Part shown: piece after piece, positions 1 to 5,057 of the stretch
Numbering within the stretch: the first letter of the stretch is position 1
How the letters are laid out: each line of letters starts with the position of its first letter
The notes under the pieces: model-generated
What the model was told of the DNA's origin: nothing
Database searches by the model: none
Seen by the model: only the letters and a program-made list of their open reading frames with translations
Program-made: the position numbers and the translations under genes
Source of the DNA: an uncultured Oscillospiraceae bacterium
Lineage (GTDB): Bacteria; Bacillota; Clostridia; Oscillospirales; Oscillospiraceae
Assembly (NCBI GenBank): GCA_910577415.1
Contig: CAJTLK010000090.1
Span: 1,465-6,992, forward strand
Direction of reading: 5' to 3'
DNA length: 5,528 nt

Positions 1-186
1 GTTCTCTTTGCCGCCAGCCACACGGCCCAGGTACTCCAGGCGCATGGCGCCCTCCTCCAGCACGGGCCCGCTGACCTGCTCAGGCAGGATCCTGACGGCC
101 AGCCCGGCCAGGTAGTTGCCCAGGGGGAGCAGTATCAGCGTGGTGCCGATGTTGAACACCGTGTGGGTCATGGCGATCTGGGCCAT
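1..186 (-). pseudogene. Na/Pi-cotransporter family protein, internal fragment (5' truncated, runs off left edge)
   Basis: Read on the minus strand from 186 to 1 there are 62 uninterrupted codons beginning MAQIAMTHTVFNIGTTLILL. The pattern A-x-x-H-T-x-F-N followed by a hydrophobic stretch and LPLGNYLAGLA resembles the second PNaS repeat of bacterial Na+/phosphate cotransporter (NptA/YjbB-like) proteins, which sit in the inner membrane and couple phosphate uptake or export to sodium. The tail (EEGAMRLEYLG) fits the linker that leads to the PhoU-like cytoplasmic part in that family. The frame stays open upstream of the ATG, but the residues there (Pro/Ser/Arg-rich) no longer look like transporter, and a family member cannot begin at this internal point. 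It is therefore a gene missing its 5' part, or one side of an assembly join; it could continue intact beyond position 1. The family call is from motif memory, not a search. Confidence 0.6.
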
Positions 187-733
187 GGGGGCGGAGGGGA
201 GTGTCCTTTGTCCCGGCTTGTCCGATTGGATGGAGGAGGGGGCGGACTACCCCCATCTCTACCAGGGCTTTGCTCACTGGTGCGATGAACTTGACGGGCC
301 GATCCATCTGTGTGGGCTTTCTCTGGGCGGGATCCTGGCCCTGCAATATGCCGCCCAGTACCCGGAACGGATGGCGTCCCTGGCCCTCATCGGTACCCAG
401 TACAGAATGCCGAAGGGACTGCTTAGGTTCCAGAACGCCTTATTTTCCCTCATGCCGGAGTGGCTGTTCCAGGGAGCGGGCATTGGGAAACGGAATATGA
501 TGGTCCTGACTCGGTCTATGCTGGAACTGGATCTTGAGGAAGCGCTGAACGGTTTACGCTGTCCCGTCCTGATCCTGTGCGGAGAGCGGGATCGGGCCAA
601 CCGGGCCGCCGCGGAGGAAATGAAGGAGCGGCTGCCCCATGGGGAGTTGGTCTTTCTTCCGGGGGCCGGACACGAGGTAAATGTGGACGCGCCGGAGGCT
701 CTGGGCGCGGAGTTGAAAGAATTTATGGGATAA
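185..733 (+). CDS. Alpha/beta-fold hydrolase, N-terminally truncated
   Basis: The protein keeps the catalytic half of an alpha/beta hydrolase. A nucleophile elbow G-L-S-L-G has its serine codon at 320-322, the acid is in GERDR (Asp codon 590-592), and the histidine is in PGAGHEV (His codon 671-673). The full triad is therefore present. Missing are the first strands and the HG oxyanion-hole motif that normally fill the first 50 or so residues; recognisable homology begins only around VLCPGLSDW at 203. Family members are usually 230-260 residues, against about 180 here. The frame opens with a TTG at 116 just after a TAG, but 116-190 is antisense to the transporter fragment, so I give the ATG at 185 as the most downstream plausible start. 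No Shine-Dalgarno site precedes it. The substrate cannot be told; enol-lactonase-like or carboxylesterase activity is typical of the fold. It ends 51 bp before uvrC and may be cotranscribed with it. It is probably non-functional as it stands. Confidence 0.65.
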   Translation: MGAEGSVLCPGLSDWMEEGADYPHLYQGFAHWCDELDGPIHLCGLSLGGILALQYAAQYPERMASLALIGTQYRMPKGLLRFQNALFSLMPEWLFQGAGIGKRNMMVLTRSMLELDLEEALNGLRCPVLILCGERDRANRAAAEEMKERLPHGELVFLPGAGHEVNVDAPEALGAELKEFMG

Positions 734-768
734 AGGCCCGAGGCGGGGTGCTTTGGAGCATTTTTGAC

Positions 769-783
769 AGGGGGGGGTGGGGG
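769..783 (+). promoter_or_regulatory. G-rich ribosome binding site of uvrC with an 8-G run
   Basis: Eight consecutive G (770-777), a T, then five more G (779-783) end one base before the uvrC ATG at 785. The GGGGGGTGG stretch pairs with the anti-Shine-Dalgarno sequence at normal distance and decides the ATG at 785 over the in-frame TTG at 764, which would place this site inside the coding region. The mraZ start has a similar GGGGGGTGA. Confidence 0.6.
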
Positions 784-784
784 C

Positions 785-2614
785 ATGACCTTTGACGAAC
801 TGAAAGAGAAAGCTCATGCCCTGCCGCTGAAGCCCGGCGTCTATATCATGCAGGACGCCCAGAACACCGTTATCTATGTGGGCAAGGCCAAGGCTCTGAA
901 AAACCGGGTGAGCCAATACTTTGCCAATTTGGCCTCCCATACCGAGAAGACCAGGGCCATGGTCTCCTCCATCGATCACTTCGACGTCATCGTGGCCGAC
1001 AGCGAGTTTGAGGCCCTGGTGCTGGAAAACTCCCTCATCAAACGCCACCAGCCCCACTACAACATACTTTTGAAGGATGATAAAGGGTATCCATACATCC
1101 GATTGGACGTAAAGAGTGACTACCCCAGGTTCTCCCTCTCCAACCGGGTCCAGGAAGATGGCGCCCGGTATTTTGGCCCTTACGGCAGTCGGGGAGCCAC
1201 CTACGCCATTGTGGACGCGCTTCGTGAGGCGCTGAAGCTGCCCTCCTGTGGGAAAAAATTTCCCAGGGACATCGGCAAGGAGCGACCCTGCCTCAATTAC
1301 CACATGGGCCTGTGCGACGGCTACTGCCGCCCTGAAATGGACCAGACGCACTACCGGGAGGCCATCGACCAGGCCGTGCGGCTTCTGGAGGGGCAGTTCA
1401 AGGAGGTCAAGGCCGACCTCACCGCCGAGATGGACCGGGCGGCGGAGGAACTGCGCTTTGAGAAGGCGGCCCAGCTCCGGGACCGGATCAACGCCATCGA
1501 GCTGCTGGGCAAGCGGCAAAAGGTGGTGGCGGGGTCCCTGGCCGATACCGACGTGGTGGGCTGGTACCGGGGGGAGGCCAAAAGCTGCTTTGTAGTACTC
1601 CACTTTGCCCTGGGCGACCTGGCGGCCAAGGACTGGGAGCTGATGGAGACCCCTATGGAGGAGGGGGAGGGAGAGATCCTCTCCGCCTTGCTTCGACAAT
1701 ATTATGTTAACCGAAGCCATCTGCCAAAACAAATTTTGCTTCCCTGCGAGCTGGAGGATGAGGTGGCAGTCACTCGGCTGCTCAGCGAGAGCTGCGGACG
1801 CCGGGTAGAGCTTTTGACGCCCCAGCGGGGAGCCAAGATGGACCTTATCAAGCTGGCGAATAAGAATGCCGCGGAAGAGGTGGAGCGGGCCACCACCAAG
1901 GCCGAGCGGGTCTCCAAGACCCTGGAGCTGCTGGGGACGATGCTAGGTATGGCCACGCCGCCCCAGCGCATCGAATCCTATGATATCTCCAACCAGGGAG
2001 CCGACGACATCGTGGCCTCCATGGTGGTCTACCAGGGCGGACGGCCCCTGAAGCGGGATTACCGCCGTTTCAAGCTTAAGGGAATGGATGCCCCTAACGA
2101 CTACGCCTCCATGGACCAGGTGCTCACCCGACGTTTCCAGCGGTATCTGGATGGGGATGAGAAATTTTCACCTCTCCCCGATGCCCTCTTTATCGACGGC
2201 GGCGCGGAGCATGCCCGCGTGGCCGTAGGGGTGGAGGAGCGGCTGGGGTTTCACATCCCGGTTTTCGGCATGGTGAAGGATGACCGCCACCGCACCCGCG
2301 CGCTGGTCACTCCCGACGGGGCCGAGATCGGCATCCAGCGTATTCCTGTTGTCTTTGCCCTGGTGGGACAAATTCAGGAGGAGACCCACCGCTTTGCCAT
2401 TGAATTTCATAGGCAGCAGCAATCCCAGCGGGTGAAAGGGTCGGAATTGGACAAGATACCCGGTATAGGGGAAAAACGCCGGGGAGAGCTGCTGAAGCAG
2501 TTCAAGAGCGTGAAGGCGGTGAAGGAGGCCAGTCTGGCCCAACTCCAGGCCGCCGTGGGCAAGGCCACCGGGCAGGTGGTCTATGACTATTTTAACATCA
2601 CGCCTGACACATAG
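785..2614 (+). CDS. uvrC: Excinuclease ABC subunit C (UvrC)
   Basis: UvrC joins the UvrB-DNA complex in nucleotide excision repair and makes the 3' and then the 5' incision around a lesion. The 609-residue protein has all domains in order. The N-terminal GIY-YIG nuclease (about 13-98) shows GVY at 18-20, IYVG at 30-33 and EALVLEN with the conserved Glu at about 76. Four cysteines follow at 155, 169, 177 and 181, in the place of the iron-sulfur-binding cysteines reported for E. coli UvrC. The UVR helical hairpin that binds UvrB is at about 206-241. The RNase H-like nuclease has D400 (YDIS), D439 (NDYASM), D471 (FIDGG) and H535 (THRFAI). The C-terminal double helix-hairpin-helix is at about 553-606 (DKIPGIGEKRR). 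Length is normal for the family. The start at 785 is set by the G-rich ribosome site and by residue 1 lying about 17 residues before the GIY motif. The usual DDYASM is NDYASM here, with the second Asp kept. Confidence 0.97.
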   Translation: MTFDELKEKAHALPLKPGVYIMQDAQNTVIYVGKAKALKNRVSQYFANLASHTEKTRAMVSSIDHFDVIVADSEFEALVLENSLIKRHQPHYNILLKDDKGYPYIRLDVKSDYPRFSLSNRVQEDGARYFGPYGSRGATYAIVDALREALKLPSCGKKFPRDIGKERPCLNYHMGLCDGYCRPEMDQTHYREAIDQAVRLLEGQFKEVKADLTAEMDRAAEELRFEKAAQLRDRINAIELLGKRQKVVAGSLADTDVVGWYRGEAKSCFVVLHFALGDLAAKDWELMETPMEEGEGEILSALLRQYYVNRSHLPKQILLPCELEDEVAVTRLLSESCGRRVELLTPQRGAKMDLIKLANKNAAEEVERATTKAERVSKTLELLGTMLGMATPPQRIESYDISNQGADDIVASMVVYQGGRPLKRDYRRFKLKGMDAPNDYASMDQVLTRRFQRYLDGDEKFSPLPDALFIDGGAEHARVAVGVEERLGFHIPVFGMVKDDRHRTRALVTPDGAEIGIQRIPVVFALVGQIQEETHRFAIEFHRQQQSQRVKGSELDKIPGIGEKRRGELLKQFKSVKAVKEASLAQLQAAVGKATGQVVYDYFNITPDT

Positions 2615-2625
2615 CTGAGTTTTGC

Positions 2626-2686
2626 TGTGGGGCCTGACGACCTCGGCAGGCTCTGCCCAGGCGCGCCGAGGTCGTCGCGCCCCACA
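2626..2686. repeat. Large intercistronic hairpin (22-bp inverted repeat) between uvrC and rsmD
   Basis: The left arm 2626-2647 and right arm 2665-2686 are reverse complements at 20 of 22 positions, with the two mismatches adjacent (2634-2635 against 2677-2678) and a 17-nt loop between them. The arms start TGTGGGGC and end CCCCACA. Neither strand has a T-run after the stem, so it is not a standard intrinsic terminator. It could stabilise or attenuate the uvrC-rsmD transcript, or be one copy of a dispersed palindromic repeat; GGGGC-rimmed hairpins of this look occur between genes in related Clostridia, from memory. Confidence 0.75.
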
Positions 2687-2721
2687 TAAGAAAGCAGATA
2701 TACCCGAAAGGATGAGCTGTT

Positions 2722-3273
2722 ATGCGCGTCATTACCGGCACTGCCAGGGGCCGCAAATTGAAGGACTTACCTGGGATGGATACCCGGCCCACCACCGACA
2801 AGGTGAAGGAGTCTATTTTCAACATTGTCCAGTTCGATGTGGAGGGCCGCCGGGTGCTGGACCTCTTTGCCGGTACAGGGCAGCTTGGCATCGAGGCCCT
2901 GAGCCGGGGAGCGGAAAAGTGTGTCTTTGTAGACGTTTCCCGCTCTGCCGCCAATGTGGTAAAAGAGAATGTGGCCGCCACCGGCTTTGAGCAGCAAAGC
3001 CGGGTGGTCCAGTCCGACGCCCTCAGCTTTCTTTCCTCCTGTCGGGAGAAGTTTGCCCTGTGCTTTCTCGACCCGCCCTACGCCTCGAATTTGCTGGACC
3101 AAGCCCTTACGCGCATTGCGGAGATTGACATTATGCTCGAAAATGGTATAATTGTCTGTGAAAGCGCGGCAGACAAGCCTATGCCCCAGCTTCCGGCGCC
3201 TTATCGGATGGGCCGGGAGTACCGTTACGGCAAGATCAAGCTGACGCTCTACCATAGGATGTGTGAGAAATGA
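2722..3273 (+). CDS. rsmD: 16S rRNA (guanine(966)-N(2))-methyltransferase RsmD
   Basis: RsmD methylates N2 of G966 in helix 31 of 16S rRNA, using S-adenosylmethionine, in the assembled small subunit; the Bacillus counterpart is YlbH. The 183 residues match the family length. The N-terminus MRVITGTARGRKL and the RPTTDKVKESIFN segment (22-34) are typical RNA-binding elements. Motif I is LDLFAGTGQLGIEALSRGA (46-64), with Thr at 52 where many members have Ser. The ribose-binding acid is D71 (VFVDVS), and the catalytic motif IV is DPPY at 117-120. An AAAGG site at 2707-2711, ten bases upstream, supports the ATG at 2722. The stop codon overlaps the coaD start as ATGA (3270-3273), so the two are translationally coupled, the same pairing seen in Bacillus (ylbH-coaD) and many Clostridia. 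The gene lies 107 bp after uvrC, beyond a hairpin. Confidence 0.96.
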   Translation: MRVITGTARGRKLKDLPGMDTRPTTDKVKESIFNIVQFDVEGRRVLDLFAGTGQLGIEALSRGAEKCVFVDVSRSAANVVKENVAATGFEQQSRVVQSDALSFLSSCREKFALCFLDPPYASNLLDQALTRIAEIDIMLENGIIVCESAADKPMPQLPAPYRMGREYRYGKIKLTLYHRMCEK

Positions 3274-3764
3274 AAACCGCCATCTACCCCGGCAGCTTTG
3301 ACCCCATTACCTTGGGCCATCTCAATATCATCAAGCGGGCCAGTGGGTGCTTTGATAAGCTCATCGTCTGCGTCATGGTCAACTCGGAAAAGAGGGAGTC
3401 CGGCCTCTTCACTCCCGACGAGCGCGTGGATATGATCCGCCGGGTGGTAGGCAAGTTGCCTAACGTGGAGGTGGACCAGTCCGAGCTGCTGGTCTCCGAG
3501 TATGCCAGGGAGAAGCGGGCCTGCGCCCTGGTCAAGGGCCTGCGGGCGGTGTCCGATTACGAATACGAACTGCAGATGGCACTTATCAACCACAAGCTCA
3601 ATCCCCGCCTGGAGACCCTGCTACTGCCCTCCAGTGCGAAATATACCTATATCAGCTCCAGCGTGGTCAAGGAGATGGCCCATTACGGCGCCGACCTCAG
3701 CGACTTTGTCCCCAGAGAGATCATAGAGACCGTGAACGAAAAAATAAAGAGCGGGAGGAAATAA
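3270..3764 (+). CDS. coaD: Pantetheine-phosphate adenylyltransferase (PPAT, CoaD)
   Basis: CoaD transfers AMP from ATP to 4'-phosphopantetheine, giving dephospho-CoA and pyrophosphate, the penultimate step of coenzyme A synthesis in the cytoplasm. The 164 residues show the nucleotidyltransferase signature: GSFDPITLGH (8-17), with T14 and H17 of the T/HxGH motif; K41 in the pantetheine-binding loop; KGLRAVSDYEYELQMA (89-104), with R92; and YISSSVVKE (127-135), the second nucleotide-binding loop. It is a typical bacterial type I PPAT that works as a hexamer. Its AGGA site at 3256-3259 lies inside the end of rsmD, and the ATGA overlap points to coupled translation. The next gene starts 2 bp after the stop codon, so the three genes form a tight operon. 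Confidence 0.97.
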   Translation: MKTAIYPGSFDPITLGHLNIIKRASGCFDKLIVCVMVNSEKRESGLFTPDERVDMIRRVVGKLPNVEVDQSELLVSEYAREKRACALVKGLRAVSDYEYELQMALINHKLNPRLETLLLPSSAKYTYISSSVVKEMAHYGADLSDFVPREIIETVNEKIKSGRK

Positions 3765-3766
3765 CA

Positions 3767-4279
3767 ATGGCAAGCGACGTCAATGAACTGTTGGATATGC
3801 TCTTTGATATGATCGAGGAGGCAAAGAGCGTGCCTCTGTCGGCGGACAAATGTATGGTAGACCGCTCTGAGGCCCTGGACCGTATCGACGAGATCCGCAG
3901 CGCCTTCCCCATGGAGCTTGCTGAGGCCCGGAAGCTGCTGGCCGCCCGAAACGACTATCTGGCCTCCGCCAAGCGGGAGGGCGACCTTATCATTCAACAG
4001 GCCGAGGAGAAGGCCAAGCAGATGCTGGCCGAGGACGAGATCCTGGCCCGGGCTAAGCAGCGTTCGGCGGAGCTGGTGAAGCAGGCCGAGACCATGACCC
4101 GGGAACTGAAACAGGCCGCCAACGCCTACTGTGAGGACGCCTTGCGCCGCACCGAGGAAGCCGTCAGCGAGGCATATGATGAGATCAAGAAGTCTCACGC
4201 CCGCTTCCGGGCCGTGGCCAGCGGCATGGCCGAGGGCCAGAGCGCTGGAAAGGCATACGACATCGAGCTGGACGACTAA
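3767..4279 (+). CDS. Conserved coiled-coil protein of unknown function (annotated in relatives as ATPase-like or hypothetical)
   Basis: I do not know its function. The 170 residues contain no signal peptide, no membrane segment and no Walker motif. A short N-terminal helical part (MASDVNELLDMLFDMIEEA, then PLSADKCMVDRSEALDRIDEIRSAFP, where R/IDEIR-x3-P looks conserved from memory) leads into one long Ala/Glu/Lys/Gln-rich helix at about 50-148, followed by a Gly/Ala-rich acidic tail ending DIELDD. The helix has an 11-residue periodicity (E80, E91, E102, E113; A96, A107, A118) like right-handed stalk coiled coils in ATP synthase b or V-ATPase E/H subunits, which probably explains 'ATPase'-style names in databases; I see no sign that it belongs to an ATPase. 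A GGGAGG site at 3753-3758 inside coaD and a 2-bp gap put it firmly in the rsmD-coaD operon. It is the last gene before the terminator. DivIVA-like scaffolding is an alternative guess. Confidence 0.9.
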   Translation: MASDVNELLDMLFDMIEEAKSVPLSADKCMVDRSEALDRIDEIRSAFPMELAEARKLLAARNDYLASAKREGDLIIQQAEEKAKQMLAEDEILARAKQRSAELVKQAETMTRELKQAANAYCEDALRRTEEAVSEAYDEIKKSHARFRAVASGMAEGQSAGKAYDIELDD

Positions 4280-4308
4280 ACGCCGCCCATAGAATAAACC
4301 AAGCCGCT

Positions 4309-4343
4309 ATCCCCCTCACGGGTCTCCGTGAGGGGGATTTTTT
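4309..4343 (+). terminator. Intrinsic terminator of the rsmD-coaD unit
   Basis: A perfect 13-bp stem (4309-4321 against 4326-4338) with a 4-nt GTCT loop is followed by six T (4338-4343). It lies 29 bp after the coiled-coil gene's stop codon and ends the left transcription unit. Read from the other strand it has no comparable T-run, so it acts on plus-strand transcripts. Confidence 0.93.
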
Positions 4344-4550
4344 GTCGAAGTCCATACTGTCCGCGACTGATGGACAAAAAGGAGCGCCGACACAATATCT
4401 TGGGGCAGGGATCGCCGCTACCTCCATAAAGTGTAAAATTGTCCGCTGTAAAAATGACAAAAGGAAAACAAAGAGTTCAAAAGGATGAAAAAATCCGGGA
4501 ACAGCGGGGAAAAATTTCGCAATTTCGGTGAAAAAAATTATGGTAAACTA
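4344..4550. other. Non-coding spacer upstream of the mraZ promoter, with phased A-tracts
   Basis: I find no credible gene in this part of the 357-bp gap between 4280 and 4636. The left half holds only a weak 6-bp inverted repeat (4350-4355 and 4370-4375). The right half is AT-rich, with A-runs at 4459-4462, 4470-4472, 4479-4482, 4488-4493, 4510-4514 and 4531-4537, whose centres fall near multiples of one helical turn; this suggests curved DNA or an UP-like element feeding the promoter at 4551. Confidence 0.5.
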
Positions 4551-4579
4551 TTGCAATTTTGTAACCGGTCAGGTATACT
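4551..4579 (+). promoter_or_regulatory. Sigma-A-type promoter of the mraZ-rsmH (dcw) operon
   Basis: The -35 box is TTGCAA (4551-4556), four of six consensus bases. The -10 box is TATACT (4574-4579), five of six, with an ideal 17-bp spacer. A start of transcription near 4585-4587 is expected, leaving a leader of about 50 nt before mraZ. The two MraZ-like boxes cover the start point. Confidence 0.75.
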
Positions 4580-4580
4580 G

Positions 4581-4598
4581 GTGGAGCAAAGTGGAGCA
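4581..4598 (+). promoter_or_regulatory. Tandem MraZ operator boxes
   Basis: GTGGAGCA occurs at 4581-4588 and again at 4591-4598, exactly one 10-bp period apart, directly after the -10 box. MraZ from several bacteria is known to bind tandem TGGG/GTGGAG-type repeats spaced one helical turn apart in its own promoter and to regulate the operon. The position over the transcription start suggests repression. A further GTGGGG at 4622 is almost, but not exactly, in register and overlaps the mraZ ribosome site, so I do not count it as a box. Confidence 0.72.
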
Positions 4599-4636
4599 GC
4601 AGCCCATAAAAATTCACTCAAGTGGGGGGTGAGGAC

Positions 4637-5053
4637 ATGACCGGCACCTATGAGCATTCTATCGACGGCAAAGGCAGGCTTTTCATCCCCGCCAAGCTGC
4701 GGGAGGAGTTGGGCGTGTCCTTTTACCTGGCGGCGGGCGTGGACGCCTGCCTTGCCATCTACCCCCAGGAGACCTGGGAGCGCTTTACCGAGAAGTTTTC
4801 CTCCCTGCCTATGAGCGCCACGAAAAGCATGCGCCGGCTCTTTGCCAATGCAGCCAAGTGCGAGCTGGACAGCCAGGGGCGTATCGTGATCCCTCAGAAG
4901 CTTCGCGGCTACGCCAATCTGGACAGGGACGTGGTCATCATCGGGGTCAACGACCGGGCGGAGATCTGGTCGGCAGAGACCTGGAATGCCCAGGAGGAGG
5001 AAGAGATGACCCCGGAGAAAATGTCCGCCTGTATGGAAGCGCTCGGTTTTTAA
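4637..5053 (+). CDS. mraZ: Transcriptional regulator MraZ
   Basis: MraZ is a ring-forming DNA-binding protein that controls the division and cell-wall (dcw) operon from its first position. The 138 residues hold two SpoVT-AbrB-like repeats, each with the family's D-x3-R signature: D10-R14 in IDGKGRLFIPAKLRE and D78-R82 in LDSQGRIVIPQKLRG. Length fits the family (about 140-150). The ATG at 4637 is chosen over the in-frame GTG at 4622 because GGGGGGTGA (4624-4632) is an evident ribosome site and because family members start a few residues before Y-x-H-x-(I/L)-D. A promoter and tandem boxes upstream suggest autoregulation. rsmH begins 4 bp after its stop codon. The C-terminus is short and acidic (AQEEEEMTPEKM). 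Confidence 0.97.
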   Translation: MTGTYEHSIDGKGRLFIPAKLREELGVSFYLAAGVDACLAIYPQETWERFTEKFSSLPMSATKSMRRLFANAAKCELDSQGRIVIPQKLRGYANLDRDVVIIGVNDRAEIWSAETWNAQEEEEMTPEKMSACMEALGF

Positions 5054-5057
5054 GAGG

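Noticed and set aside
764..784. TTGACA at 764-769 as a -35 box for uvrC, and the TTG at 764 as the uvrC start
   Set aside because: There is no -10 box at the right distance, which would fall inside the coding region, and the TTG start would put the ribosome site inside the gene and add a poly-glycine leader.
554..1732. Long minus-strand open frame (392 codons) opposite uvrC
   Set aside because: It is antisense to an unmistakable uvrC and its residues show no family motif; in GC-rich codon-biased genes the opposite frame is often open.
2598..2990. Open frames on both strands over the uvrC-rsmD gap and the rsmD start
   Set aside because: They overlap the rsmD coding region in other frames, run through the hairpin, and have no motif or ribosome site.
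4432..4453. TGTAAAA direct repeat, 15 bp apart, and the weak inverted repeat at 4350-4375
   Set aside because: They are short, AT-rich or low-scoring, and expected by chance in a spacer of this composition; no known regulator pattern fits.
4185..4460. Minus-strand open frame across the terminator
   Set aside because: It overlaps the end of the coiled-coil gene and the terminator stem and has no recognisable protein signature.
4538..4549. Possible second promoter with extended -10 TGGTAAACT
   Set aside because: There is no acceptable -35 box 17 bp upstream, and the promoter at 4551-4579 is clearly better.
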